NCBI GenBank assembly: GCA_942491415.1
Contig: CALOAD010000014.1
Span: 434,001 to 498,000 of the forward strand
DNA from: CALOAD01 sp942491415
GTDB taxonomy: Bacteria; Cyanobacteriota; Vampirovibrionia; Gastranaerophilales; CALOAD01
Length of the DNA stretch: 64,000 nucleotides
Direction of reading: 5' to 3'
A model generated the notes under the pieces. That model saw only the letters and a list, made by a program, of their open reading frames with translations. It ran no database searches and was not told the origin of the DNA. Both the position numbers and the translations under genes were made by a program. Shown here piece by piece: positions 25,931 to 34,749 of the stretch (its first letter is position 1; every line of letters begins with the position of its first letter).

Positions 25931-25980
25931 AATAATGAACAGAAATGTTTTCTTAGTTTTTTTACAAAAGAAAAACACTA

Positions 25981-26007
25981 CCCTAACGCTAATTAGGGCG
26001 ATTTTTC
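25981..26007 (+). terminator. Leader hairpin with T-tract (attenuator-like)
   Basis: CCCTAA (25981-25986) pairs with TTAGGG (25993-25998) around a 6-base loop and is followed by CGATTTTTCT. It lies between the promoter at 25902 and the ribosome site at about 26034, so it could prematurely stop transcription of the small ORF. The short stem makes it weak. Confidence 0.45.
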
Positions 26008-26051
26008 TATCCAATTTTTATTTATGATACCACGAAAGGAAGATTTTAATT

Positions 26052-26177
26052 ATGCAAAACGACGTTAACATCATTCAATCTATATGCTCTGACCTGAAAG
26101 CTTCTATCGATGATTTGATTTACCACATTATAACTATGAAAAAGGAAATTGAGTCGATAAAAGAAAAAATCAAATAG
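26052..26177 (+). CDS. 41-residue small protein
   Basis: A short gene with its own promoter and an AAAGGAAG ribosome site about 9 bases before the ATG. The product (MQNDVNIIQSICSDLKASID ... KIK) is predicted as two helices with a Lys/Glu-rich C-terminal coiled-coil-like end (KKEIESIKEKIK). There is no signal peptide or membrane segment. Function is unknown. Its divergence from the tandem-HTH gene suggests a regulated pair. Confidence 0.6.
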   Translation: MQNDVNIIQSICSDLKASIDDLIYHIITMKKEIESIKEKIK

Positions 26178-26521
26178 AGGTGTCATCCTGAATTTACTCC
26201 AGCCGTAAACGAACATGTGAGTTTTACGGATATGTACCTACTGGGTATTTCAGGATCTAATACTCTTGAGATTATTGACTATAAGCGAACATTGGTAAGA
26301 TTCCGTGTCGTAGCACGGAATGACAAATAAAGAAATTAAATAACCAAAATAGCTAACTATAGGCTATTTTTCAAGTTATCAAAATCTTTATGGATTCAAA
26401 AAGGCGAAGCCTTTTTATTATACTTTGGGTGGTTTGGGGTGGGGATTTTGATAACTTGGTTAAGAAACACACCTTACTTGCTGAAGGTACTTGGGAAGTT
26501 ATTGGGGATTGATTTTAAACT
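26178..26521. repeat. Repeat-rich intergenic region with nested inverted repeats
   Basis: No gene is seen. Units of the TGTCATCCTGAA type start at 26180, with a partner TTTCAGGATCT near 26248. ATTCCGTG-TCGTAG-CACGGAAT (26300-26321) is a further hairpin ending in TGACA. Then come AAAATAGC/GCTATTTT (26346-26370) and a 15-bp perfect inverted repeat (26372-26386 with 26444-26458) enclosing the AAAAAGGC-GAA-GCCTTTTT hairpin (26398-26416) and a G-rich tract (26427-26444). Confidence 0.65.
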
Positions 26522-27055
26522 TTAAGCTAGTTTTTTAACGCCAATACCTAATGCTATCATTGCAAAACCCGATGTTAATAAATGTATTCCAAATAATAAA
26601 CCGATTAACCATTCAGAGATTGTTGGCAATCCTATCATAATAAATAAAGCAAAACAAATACTTATAACACCACTTATTAATAAAAATTTTGAGTATTTAA
26701 TTGATTTAAGTATTATTGATACAATGATTTTTGAAAATCCAATAAAACTAAAATATAAAATCATTAAAATTGTTATTACATAAGCACCTATGTTTAAATA
26801 TTTAAACATTAAAATACCTGCAAGTATTCTAAGTAGTCCAGTTAAGCTAAAAGGCCAAGATATTTCTTTTTCTTCTTTAACAACAAAAGCACGATAGAAC
26901 TCAATAATTCCTGTAACCAAAAGCATTATCGCTATAACTAAACTTATGCTTATTGTCATAATTTGAGGAATACTTATTGCAATGATTCCCATTAATGTAA
27001 GGATTATTCCTTCTAAAATAAATAACCAGCCTTTTTGTTTAATGGATTCTAACAT
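26522..27055 (-). CDS. HdeD-like (DUF308) membrane protein
   Basis: A 177-residue protein with six hydrophobic segments arranged as three hairpins. It starts GWLFILEGIILTLMGIIAISIP and repeats the G-(I/L)-L-x-x-L-x-G pattern typical of HdeD/DUF308 proteins. HdeD in E. coli is linked to acid resistance; a role in stress here is only analogy. AGGAG lies about 8 bases upstream of the ATG. It is flanked by non-coding repeat-rich DNA, so it is probably monocistronic. Confidence 0.8.
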   Translation of the reverse strand: MLESIKQKGWLFILEGIILTLMGIIAISIPQIMTISISLVIAIMLLVTGIIEFYRAFVVKEEKEISWPFSLTGLLRILAGILMFKYLNIGAYVITILMILYFSFIGFSKIIVSIILKSIKYSKFLLISGVISICFALFIMIGLPTISEWLIGLLFGIHLLTSGFAMIALGIGVKKLA

Positions 27056-27465
27056 TATATTTATCTCCTGTTTTAAAATAGTTAATTAAAACATATCATT
27101 TTTTATTTTTTTAAACACTACCAATAAGGCTATTAATAGAGTTATTAAGTGATAAATTTTAATTTTGTATCTTAAAAAATTTAATTATTTAAGGATGATT
27201 TATCTTCAATTTGTAATAAAGATATAAAAACTTGGATTTAAAATCGCCGAAACCCTTGTAAATAAAAAACACCCTGTCATATACAAGTTCAGAATTTGAT
27301 TAATCAAACTCAATAAACATAAGCCTTGCCTAAATAGCAGGGCTTTTTTAATTTGCCATACTCTCCAAGTTCTTCGTAGCTATGTATACACCCCTATTGA
27401 GGTAATTTACTTTTGCTTATAGTAAAAGTTTAATGATTAATAGTTAAAAAAGAAGAGGGAGATTC
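27056..27465. other. Intergenic stretch with a possible small RNA
   Basis: No convincing gene in 410 bases. The right half contains, in plus-strand order, CTTGTA/TACAAG (about 27255-27287), the palindrome TTTGATTAATCAAA (about 27296-27309) and a good T-tailed terminator (27321-27348). A promoter is not obvious, so a small RNA is a hypothesis. Confidence 0.35.
27321..27348 (+). terminator. Rho-independent terminator of an unknown transcript
   Basis: AAGCCTTGC pairs with GCAGGGCTT (nine pairs with one G-T) around CTAAATA and ends in six T. No annotated gene precedes it on this strand within 1 kb except the 41-codon ORF, so it may end a small RNA. Confidence 0.7.
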
Positions 27466-28503
27466 ATGCCATTAATTAGTGTAATTATACCGAATTATAA
27501 TAATGAAAATTATATTGGTGAAGCAATTGAAAGTATTTTGAACCAAACACACAAGAATCTTGAATTAGTAGTCGTAGATGATTGCTCCTCAGACAATTCT
27601 ATAAATGTAATTAAGGGATACAAGGATAACAGAATTATTTTCCTGCAAAATGATAGTAATAGTGGTTCTTCATTTTCCAGAAATAGAGGTATAAAAACAG
27701 CTAAAGGCAAATACATTGCTTGCATGGATTCAGATGATATAGCTCTTCCAAAAAGACTGGAAAAGCAAATTGATTTTATGGAGAAAAACCCCGATATTGG
27801 AGTTTGTGGAACAAACTTTTATAAAATTAAAATGGATAAGCTTACAAAGCAAATATGGACGAAATGCCAAAAGCATAATACCATAAAATCATCGCTTATC
27901 TTTTCCTGCCCTATGCTACACCCATCAGTTGTAATGAAAGCCGACATTTTAAAGGGAAATAAGCTTTTTTATAATACAGATGTCAAAGGTGCAGAAGATT
28001 ATGAGTTGTGGGCAAAACTTATCCAGATTACAAAATTTCATAACATTCAAGAACCCCTAATGCAATATAGAATACATTCGAATCAGGTTTCTGTTGTAAT
28101 TAAAGAAAAACAGAAAAACGAACTTAGAGAAACAAGAAACGAGATTTTCAAAAAAATTGGCATTGTGTTAAGTGAAGATGAGCTAATTTTTCATAATGAT
28201 CTTTGTTTATCTTGGGATGAAAATTTTATAATCCATAATAGTCAAACTTATAAAAAAATAAACAGCTGGCTGGCTTATATCAATTCAAAAAATAAAGAGT
28301 CAGGATGCTTCTTTGATCCCGATTCTTTAAGTGAAACCTTTTGTATGAAATGGCTAAACATAATAAAGCTTTCTACGGACAAATGTTTCTTGGCTTTATA
28401 TTTTTTCTTTATGTCGAATATACCAATAAAGCATAAGTTTACATCCTGTTTGAAAAAACTTATAGAGTTATCAAATAGAAAAATAGATGAAATAACAGCT
28501 TAG
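27466..28503 (+). CDS. Family 2 glycosyltransferase
   Basis: A 345-residue GT-A enzyme. The N-terminal catalytic domain has SVIIPNYNNENYIGEAIESIL, VVVDDCSSDNS (nucleotide-binding Asp pair) and the CMDSDDIALPKRLEKQ DxD region near residue 87-100. The later GAEDYELWAKL is the usual acceptor-side ED motif near 168. GGGAG precedes the ATG. It starts a plus-strand set with a methyltransferase and a flippase, so it most likely builds a surface glycan. The sugar is unknown. Confidence 0.9.
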   Translation: MPLISVIIPNYNNENYIGEAIESILNQTHKNLELVVVDDCSSDNSINVIKGYKDNRIIFLQNDSNSGSSFSRNRGIKTAKGKYIACMDSDDIALPKRLEKQIDFMEKNPDIGVCGTNFYKIKMDKLTKQIWTKCQKHNTIKSSLIFSCPMLHPSVVMKADILKGNKLFYNTDVKGAEDYELWAKLIQITKFHNIQEPLMQYRIHSNQVSVVIKEKQKNELRETRNEIFKKIGIVLSEDELIFHNDLCLSWDENFIIHNSQTYKKINSWLAYINSKNKESGCFFDPDSLSETFCMKWLNIIKLSTDKCFLALYFFFMSNIPIKHKFTSCLKKLIELSNRKIDEITA

Positions 28504-28547
28504 TAAATGTTTTTAGATTTAGTGAAAATATTAGGAGACAATGATGT

Positions 28548-29258
28548 ATGCTTTATACAAATTTTAAGTCGATAATAAATAACTGGATAGCACAAAGTCC
28601 TTCTACACGAGATCTACGAAAACACTGGTCTTTAATAAAAAGAAAAAAATACAAAAAAAGCTTATCAAATCTATTTAATATAGATTGCTATGACCATAAC
28701 TTTTTTGAAGATCATGTTGCTTTAAAGCTTGCCTATAAGGATCTAGCCAATATAATAAGCAGTTCTTTTGATCTTGGTAAAGTCTGTGATATAGGCTGCG
28801 GCAACGGATACCTAATAAATTATTTATTTCAAAAAGGAGTTGAAGTAAGGGGCTATGATTCTTCAAAATCGGCTTTAAACTATATTGAACCCGAACTGCA
28901 AAATAAAGTTAAAATCATCAACTTCTCTCAAGTACAAGACTTGCCAAGTTGTGAAACTGCAATATCAATTGAGGTAGCAGAGCATATTCATAAAAAATAT
29001 TCAGATAATTTTATTAAAAATATAACTAATATTGCAACGAAAAACATAATTTTTTCTGCGGCTAAACCGGGACAATGGGGAGATGGACATATAAATTGTC
29101 AGCCTCAAAGTTATTGGATTGATTTGTTTAATCAAAATGGATGGAAATACAAGTTAAAAGTGTCAAATAATTTTAATGAATGTATTGGTAATTCACAAAA
29201 AATAAACTCCCTTCTTTATTGGCTACCAGGCAACTTTATGATTTTTGATAAAAAATGA
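28548..29258 (+). CDS. Class I SAM-dependent methyltransferase
   Basis: The 236-residue protein has motif I VCDIGCGNGYLINYL near residue 79, motif II region VRGYDSSKSAL and EVAEHIHKKY near 145, as in UbiG/BioC-like methyltransferases. In the glycan cassette it may methylate a sugar or a lipid-linked precursor. Its end overlaps the flippase start by four bases (ATGA), so translation is coupled. The preceding gene ends 45 bases before the ATG. Confidence 0.82.
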   Translation: MLYTNFKSIINNWIAQSPSTRDLRKHWSLIKRKKYKKSLSNLFNIDCYDHNFFEDHVALKLAYKDLANIISSSFDLGKVCDIGCGNGYLINYLFQKGVEVRGYDSSKSALNYIEPELQNKVKIINFSQVQDLPSCETAISIEVAEHIHKKYSDNFIKNITNIATKNIIFSAAKPGQWGDGHINCQPQSYWIDLFNQNGWKYKLKVSNNFNECIGNSQKINSLLYWLPGNFMIFDKK

Positions 29259-30754
29259 AAAAAATAAATCTATTTAAAAATTACATCTACTACACAGCTA
29301 TTGAGTTTTACAAAATAATACTACCTATTGCAACAATACCTTATATAACAAGGGTTTTAGGTTGTGAAGCAATAGGGGCATATGCCTACACAAATTCAAT
29401 CAAAGTTATTTTTGTACTTTTTGCAATGCTTGGTATTTCAACCTATGGAAGTAAGATGATTGCTTCTACAAGAAACAACTTTGAGAAGAGAAATGCGGTA
29501 TTTTGGGAATTGATTTTTTTAAATCTATTTAATTGCATAATTGCCTGCTCTTTCTATTTATTATTTGTACAATTTGCCGGTAACAACCTTAAGCTGCTTT
29601 ATTACATACAAGCAATAACATTTATTACAACAGTAATTGATACAAGTTGGTTTTTTGTAGGACTAGAAGATTTTAAAAGATTTGCCACAAGAAATTTTTT
29701 TATCAGGACTTTGGGTGTAATATCTATTTTTATTTTCATAAAAGAGCCTAAAGACTTACCTTTTTATGTATTCATCATATCTTTTACAAATTTACTTGGT
29801 GCTTTTTACTACTTTTATTATTTAAAAGGGTATGTAAAATTCCAAATACCTGATGTAAAAAAGATGTTTTCTCACTTTTTGCCAATGTTTTATATTTTTA
29901 TACCATTATTTATTTCTTTTCTATATATTGCTTGCGACAAGATAATGATAGGAAACCTTGCCGGTTTAAAAGAGGCTGGAATCTACGAAATGGCAAACAG
30001 AATAATAATGGCTGTTATTGCACTTTCATCATCATTAACAGCGGTAATGATGCCTAGAATTTCTAACATTGTAGCGAATATGGATTATAAAAAGATTGAA
30101 ACATACTTTAAAAAGTCACTTTATGCAATATCATATTTTTCAATCCCTGTAAGTATAGGATTAATAGCGATTTCTAATGAATTTACTCCTTGGTTTTTTG
30201 GTCCAAAATTTGCTGGAATATCAATTTTAATTACTACTTTAAGTTTAACAATATTACTATATGCCTATAAAAGCATTGTTTATGATCAAATTTTAATTCC
30301 ATTAGGAAAGGAAAAAACTTGTGCCGCGATAATTTTCATAGGACTTATTGTTAAAATTTTCATCAATTTTATGCTTATCCCTACTTATAAAGCTTTTGGA
30401 GCTGCTATGAGTACGTTAGCTACAGAAGCTATTCTGACTTCTGTCCTTTTCTCTGTTGCAGTTTCATTTATTAACTTTAAAAGCTTTTTATCAGAGTTTT
30501 TTGTCGAGTTTTCAAAATTTACTATTTCAGCAACTCTGTTTTATATCCCTATAAAAATACTCGGGAATTATATGGATTCCAGTATTATAACAACTTCTAT
30601 ACAAGTATGTCTCGGGGTATTAATATACACATTATCGATAAATGTACTAAATTCCAAAACTCATAAGTTTGTTTTGAATAACATAAAAAAATTATTTTTA
30701 TCCAAATTTTTATTAAATAAGACTGACAGTATACTAGTTAAAGAGAAGGTTTAG
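29255..30754 (+). CDS. Wzx-type polysaccharide flippase
   Basis: A 499-residue protein with 12-14 hydrophobic segments and the MATE/MVF-like flippase start KNYIYYTAIEFYKIILPIATIPYITRVLG. This opening and the PLFISFLYIACDKIMIGNLAGLKEAGIYEMA block near 220-250 match O-antigen/oligosaccharide flippases. It should move undecaprenyl-linked oligosaccharide across the inner membrane. It is coupled to the methyltransferase gene and ends with a 4-base convergent overlap with the next gene. Confidence 0.9.
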   Translation: MKKINLFKNYIYYTAIEFYKIILPIATIPYITRVLGCEAIGAYAYTNSIKVIFVLFAMLGISTYGSKMIASTRNNFEKRNAVFWELIFLNLFNCIIACSFYLLFVQFAGNNLKLLYYIQAITFITTVIDTSWFFVGLEDFKRFATRNFFIRTLGVISIFIFIKEPKDLPFYVFIISFTNLLGAFYYFYYLKGYVKFQIPDVKKMFSHFLPMFYIFIPLFISFLYIACDKIMIGNLAGLKEAGIYEMANRIIMAVIALSSSLTAVMMPRISNIVANMDYKKIETYFKKSLYAISYFSIPVSIGLIAISNEFTPWFFGPKFAGISILITTLSLTILLYAYKSIVYDQILIPLGKEKTCAAIIFIGLIVKIFINFMLIPTYKAFGAAMSTLATEAILTSVLFSVAVSFINFKSFLSEFFVEFSKFTISATLFYIPIKILGNYMDSSIITTSIQVCLGVLIYTLSINVLNSKTHKFVLNNIKKLFLSKFLLNKTDSILVKEKV

Positions 30755-31602
30755 TCATTATAGGATAAAAATCCTTCCCACACTCCTGAGTAATTTTCGT
30801 AATCTTTTAAAAATTGATCTTTATTTAAGCTAAACAGATCAACAATCATCTTTACACAAGGGGCTATGATCATTTTTCTAGCTATATAATATAAAATATA
30901 TGGATTTTTGTTATTCAATGCTTTTTTAATAAAGGCACCTTCTGAATAATATTTAGGTTTTATTTTCTTTGGGTCTAGATCAGTCTTTGGGTGGTAAATT
31001 TTTATTTTAGGCTCATATGAGCCTTTATAACCTTTGCTAAAAAGCCTGATTAAAAGCTCAATACCCTCAGCTGCTTTATACTTACAACCAGCCCCAAAAT
31101 TATGATCAAAAAAGAAATCTTTTTTATCAATAACATTTAAATTAAAGAAATGACTATACTCTAGCCCCATAAAATTGAATATTGTCATTTTAATTGGTTT
31201 TATAAAATTTTTCGGAGAACTAAAGTTATTAGAATTTTCTGTGTCATACGTTCCGGTGGAAAAAATGCCCAATTTTTTGTCTTGCTCAAAGTGTTGATTG
31301 ACTTTTAAAAGAACGTCTTTTTCATAATAACAATCATCATCCGGAAAAGCTGCAATATCGCCGGTACAATATTTCACACCGAAGTCTTTTGCCTTACCTG
31401 CCCCACGAAAATCAACCCGAAAATATTTTATATCCAGAGTGTTGCTATATTCTTCAACAACAGTTTCAACTATATCATTTGGGTTTTGATCAACCACTAT
31501 AACTTCAAAGTTTTTATAATCTTGATTTTTAAATGATTCAAATAAAGTTTTAACTTCTCTTTGACGTCCCAAAGTAACAACAACTAATGAAAATTTACTC
31601 AT
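30751..31602 (-). CDS. Family 2 glycosyltransferase
   Basis: A 283-residue GT-A enzyme running against the cassette. It has FSLVVVTLGRQREVKTLFESF, IVVDQNPND, and the DxD-type AAFPDDDCYYEKDVLL near residue 88. GAGCKYKAAEGIELLIRL supplies the acceptor-side motif near 170. The ATG at 31602 follows GGAGGAT at ideal spacing; a start at 31617 is less likely. Its ribosome site lies inside the decayed gene fragment at 31605-31682. Sugar and acceptor are unknown. Confidence 0.88.
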   Translation of the reverse strand: MSKFSLVVVTLGRQREVKTLFESFKNQDYKNFEVIVVDQNPNDIVETVVEEYSNTLDIKYFRVDFRGAGKAKDFGVKYCTGDIAAFPDDDCYYEKDVLLKVNQHFEQDKKLGIFSTGTYDTENSNNFSSPKNFIKPIKMTIFNFMGLEYSHFFNLNVIDKKDFFFDHNFGAGCKYKAAEGIELLIRLFSKGYKGSYEPKIKIYHPKTDLDPKKIKPKYYSEGAFIKKALNNKNPYILYYIARKMIIAPCVKMIVDLFSLNKDQFLKDYENYSGVWEGFLSYND

Positions 31603-31604
31603 TT

Positions 31605-31682
31605 TTATCCTCCACATTTAAACTTTTTAATATAAGAAACTGCTCCTGATACTCCAGCCCCTACTACAATATTTTTATGCAT
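31605..31682 (-). pseudogene. Decayed N-terminal fragment resembling UDP-galactopyranose mutase
   Basis: A 25-codon minus-strand frame reads MHKNIVVGAGVSGAVSY then diverges to IKKFKCGG and stops inside the ribosome site of the next gene. IVVGAGVSGAV is a flavoprotein-type dinucleotide loop as at the N-terminus of Glf-type mutases. The rest of the gene is missing. It is probably a remnant left by deletion in the glycan cassette; identity rests on a short motif only. Confidence 0.4.
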
Positions 31683-32004
31683 TTTTCAATCCCATTACTA
31701 AATCTATCTTCAATTATTAGCATTTTAAAAACTCAAACAAATCCCCCGGTTTGTAGGTTTAGTTGGGTAATCAAACAACTATAATGCTATTGGATTGCTC
31801 CTTTGTAATGCAAAGATTTCTAATTCTTTTATTGCATAATCTTTTAAAGCTATTGTTATTCAAAACTATAGCAATCCTGTATTTGTAATGAAATTTATTG
31901 CCGATGATATTACAAATCTTATTAGCCTATAGTGATTCCTTAATATAAAAAGCCATCTAAAGAAGATGGCTTTTTATTATTAGTATGTTTTATAAAATAA
32001 GTTT
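31683..32004. other. Intergenic stretch with inverted repeat and terminator
   Basis: No gene is seen. ATTTGTAAT (31881-31889) and ATTACAAAT (31909-31917) form a 9-bp stem, and a related TTTGTAATG occurs near 31814. The stretch ends in the strong terminator at 31947-31975. A short minus-strand frame just upstream of the decayed fragment (…FSNGIEKCIKIL) may be the tail of another lost gene. Confidence 0.4.
31947..31976. terminator. Strong terminator after the TpsA gene
   Basis: AAAAAGCCATCT and AGATGGCTTTTT form a perfect 12-bp stem with an AAAGA loop and A/T tails on both sides. It lies about 30 bases beyond the TpsA stop codon and can work in both directions. Confidence 0.9.
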
Positions 32005-34719
32005 CTATTTTTTATGAAATAACCCTTTAATTTTATCTAATAATCCAGATCTTACCGGAAGTCCTTGCATTTGCGAAGAACCTTCTTTCGCTCCTGCGCC
32101 CTGCTGAATATTAGAAACGGGAACTTGTGGGCTTACTGTTATTCTCGATGACACAACAGATTGCTGTTGTGGCGCAGAAGGAACTACACCTCTACCCATT
32201 GAAATGGTTTGTGGCAATGGACTTCCTGCCGAAGCTTGTGCCATTTGTGCAGCTGCTGCAGCTTGAGCAAGTTCACCACTTCCACTATTAGCATTGCTAT
32301 TATTTTCATTGTTTTGAGCGGCACCAAAAACACCATCTGTATTTTCAACAACATCTTCAACATCTGCATCTGTTATTGGTGCAGTAAGAATTTTATCTAT
32401 TTTAGTTCCTAATTCTTCATTGGCTGGTTTAAAATCAGATGCACTATCTTCTACTGAAGCAACTGGATCTGAACCTCCCGGTGTATAAGAGGAATCCCCA
32501 ATTGTTCCTGTTGTTCCGCTTCCTGCGTTTCCGTTAGGGCGCCACTCTTGAATAGTGGTAATATTAGAACCAAATGTCGCATTGGGGAATGTCGGAATAT
32601 CTACAATAACTACATCAACATCTGGATCTCCAGCATCTGGATATGCAGCTGATGCTGTTGCAAAAAACACTTCTCCACCGGAAATAGGAGAATTGAAATT
32701 AATACTTCCCCAATTTAAATTCCCTGCATCTCCTGCAGTCAAACCATCACCCATTGCTAATGAATAAGTGAAAATTCTCGTTTTTTGCGCAATAAGATTT
32801 GCACTTCCTTCAAAGGTAATATCTCCGGCATCGAAATTATTTCCTTCTCCATAAGCATAAAGACCAATAGTATCATCGGCTGTTATATTTGCGTTATTTC
32901 CAATAGTTATATTTCCGGCAGTTCCGCTTTCTGTATATGCTTCTATTCTAGAATCATCTTTTGCGTTTAAAGTAAAATCGTTGCCAATAGTAACATTCCC
33001 ACTATTTAAGCCTGATACATAAATACGAACATCTCTCTCTGAAATAAGAGTAGTATTATTACCAAGGGTAATATTTCCAGAAGTTGAGCCGTCTTCATGA
33101 GCGACAGTCGATATAGAAATATCATTATTATTTGATTCTATTTTCACGTTATTGCCGAATTTAATAGAACCTGCAGCAGAGTTTTCATCATAAGTACTTG
33201 CTTTTAATATAATTCCATTTCCTGTAGCTCCGGAACTATGCAAATCTGCAATATCATCATCAGCAAAATTGCCAAATGTAATATCACCGGCTGTAAAATT
33301 AGTTCCACCATGAGTTGTTTCAATTAATATTTCTTTTTTTGAAGTAATACTTGCATTATCTTTAAATTCAACAGAGCCGGCTGTGCTATTATTACCGGCA
33401 GCAGCTGTTGAAATATTAACAACTCCGGTATTAGAGGTGGTTTTAAGCTTTGCATCGTTACCAAAATCAATAGAACCAAATGTTAAATTATCATTATATC
33501 TATCTATATATTTGCCGGTATATATCTTTAAATTAGTACTATCTGCGGTCAAATGCGCTCTATCTCCAAATGCAATATCTCCGGAATTGTGGTTATCATT
33601 ATCAACCCCGGCAGTTAATTTGTAATGGTTGTTTGTTGAAACATTTATTGAATCTGCAGTTATAGTTACATCATCTCCTGCTGTAATTGAACCTGTTTTT
33701 GTTGGCGCACCATCATATGTTGTTTCAATTACTGCTCCACCACCGTCAGCTGTAATGTTTGTACTGTTGGCAATATTAATGTTTTTATTACCTCTAACAA
33801 TAATGTCTCCGGCATTTGCAATTAAATTACCGCCCAAATTAATAATAGGATTGGTGTAAGCAGCATTTGTCAACCCAACAAGTGACATTTTATTAGCTGT
33901 AATACTTGAGGTATCTGCTAAAAACAGATCATGAGTAATTGTTACAGGGTTTCCATTCTCGTCATACAACTCTTTTGCTCCAACATCAGCACCAATAGTA
34001 AACATGCCTGTTGGCAATACATTTGTATTAAAATCTGCAGTCTGAGCTAAAGAAATAGAATCCGTAATAATCACGTTGAAATCTTCTGCTGCTATGGTTC
34101 CCTTGTTTAAAAATGCATTGGTCGTCATGTTCAATTGCTTAGCTGTGTTGATGCTAGCACCATTTGCAATATATATTCCATATTTTGTTAAACCTGATAT
34201 ATCAAGAGTGTCCCAATCTGTAGCTGTATGGGCATCTACTAATGTTGTTGGAATACCACTATCTTTAAGCGTGTAATTCTGGTGAGTACTTACGGTAAAG
34301 GCATCAAGGTTTACGCTCGCAGTCGGTCCAAACATCACCCCGTTTGGGTTCAACAAAAGAACATGACCTTGTTGACTTCCACCTACATTACCTATATTTC
34401 CCAGAATATGAGAAGCATATGTTGTACCTGTGTTTATAACTTTATTTATGGAAATAGCTCCCGGTGTATCAAAGTTGTAAAGAACCGATTTCCCGACTCC
34501 TACATTATAAGAGTTATAATCTATTATCCCAACAGCTCCTGCTTGATCTATCCTAAGCGTATCAGCATCAGGATTCGTATCCAGAATATTAGCAGATGCA
34601 TCAATAATATCCGGTAAATCCTGAGAAACGCCTATAGCGTATGAATTATTGCTTCCTGTTAACAAAATAGTTGAAGCCAGGCAAGCTGTTAAAAGCATCT
34701 TTTTATTAATATTTTTCAT
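32005..34719 (-). CDS. Two-partner secretion exoprotein (TpsA, filamentous haemagglutinin type)
   Basis: A 904-residue exported protein. Residues 1-28 form a signal peptide ending NNSYA. The TPS domain follows (about 29-200) with NSYNVGVGKSVLYNF and the HVLLLNPNGVMFGP signature near 120-133. Residues 260-680 are a beta-helix built from repeats such as AGDITFGN, AGSIKFGNN, SGNITLGNN, SGNVTIGND, AGNITIGNN. A disordered Asn/Ala/Gln/Ser-rich tail (about 770-904) ends in the basic KIKGLFHKK. It should be threaded across the outer membrane by the partner encoded just upstream. It may serve in adhesion or contact-dependent activity; no toxin domain is recognised. Confidence 0.9.
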   Translation of the reverse strand: MKNINKKMLLTACLASTILLTGSNNSYAIGVSQDLPDIIDASANILDTNPDADTLRIDQAGAVGIIDYNSYNVGVGKSVLYNFDTPGAISINKVINTGTTYASHILGNIGNVGGSQQGHVLLLNPNGVMFGPTASVNLDAFTVSTHQNYTLKDSGIPTTLVDAHTATDWDTLDISGLTKYGIYIANGASINTAKQLNMTTNAFLNKGTIAAEDFNVIITDSISLAQTADFNTNVLPTGMFTIGADVGAKELYDENGNPVTITHDLFLADTSSITANKMSLVGLTNAAYTNPIINLGGNLIANAGDIIVRGNKNINIANSTNITADGGGAVIETTYDGAPTKTGSITAGDDVTITADSINVSTNNHYKLTAGVDNDNHNSGDIAFGDRAHLTADSTNLKIYTGKYIDRYNDNLTFGSIDFGNDAKLKTTSNTGVVNISTAAAGNNSTAGSVEFKDNASITSKKEILIETTHGGTNFTAGDITFGNFADDDIADLHSSGATGNGIILKASTYDENSAAGSIKFGNNVKIESNNNDISISTVAHEDGSTSGNITLGNNTTLISERDVRIYVSGLNSGNVTIGNDFTLNAKDDSRIEAYTESGTAGNITIGNNANITADDTIGLYAYGEGNNFDAGDITFEGSANLIAQKTRIFTYSLAMGDGLTAGDAGNLNWGSINFNSPISGGEVFFATASAAYPDAGDPDVDVVIVDIPTFPNATFGSNITTIQEWRPNGNAGSGTTGTIGDSSYTPGGSDPVASVEDSASDFKPANEELGTKIDKILTAPITDADVEDVVENTDGVFGAAQNNENNSNANSGSGELAQAAAAAQMAQASAGSPLPQTISMGRGVVPSAPQQQSVVSSRITVSPQVPVSNIQQGAGAKEGSSQMQGLPVRSGLLDKIKGLFHKK

Positions 34720-34749
34720 AATTTAATTATCCTTATTGAGCGTTAAAGT

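Noticed and set aside
32184..34617. Numerous plus-strand frames opposite the TpsA gene
   Set aside because: They are shadows of the repetitive beta-helix coding sequence and have no ribosome sites.
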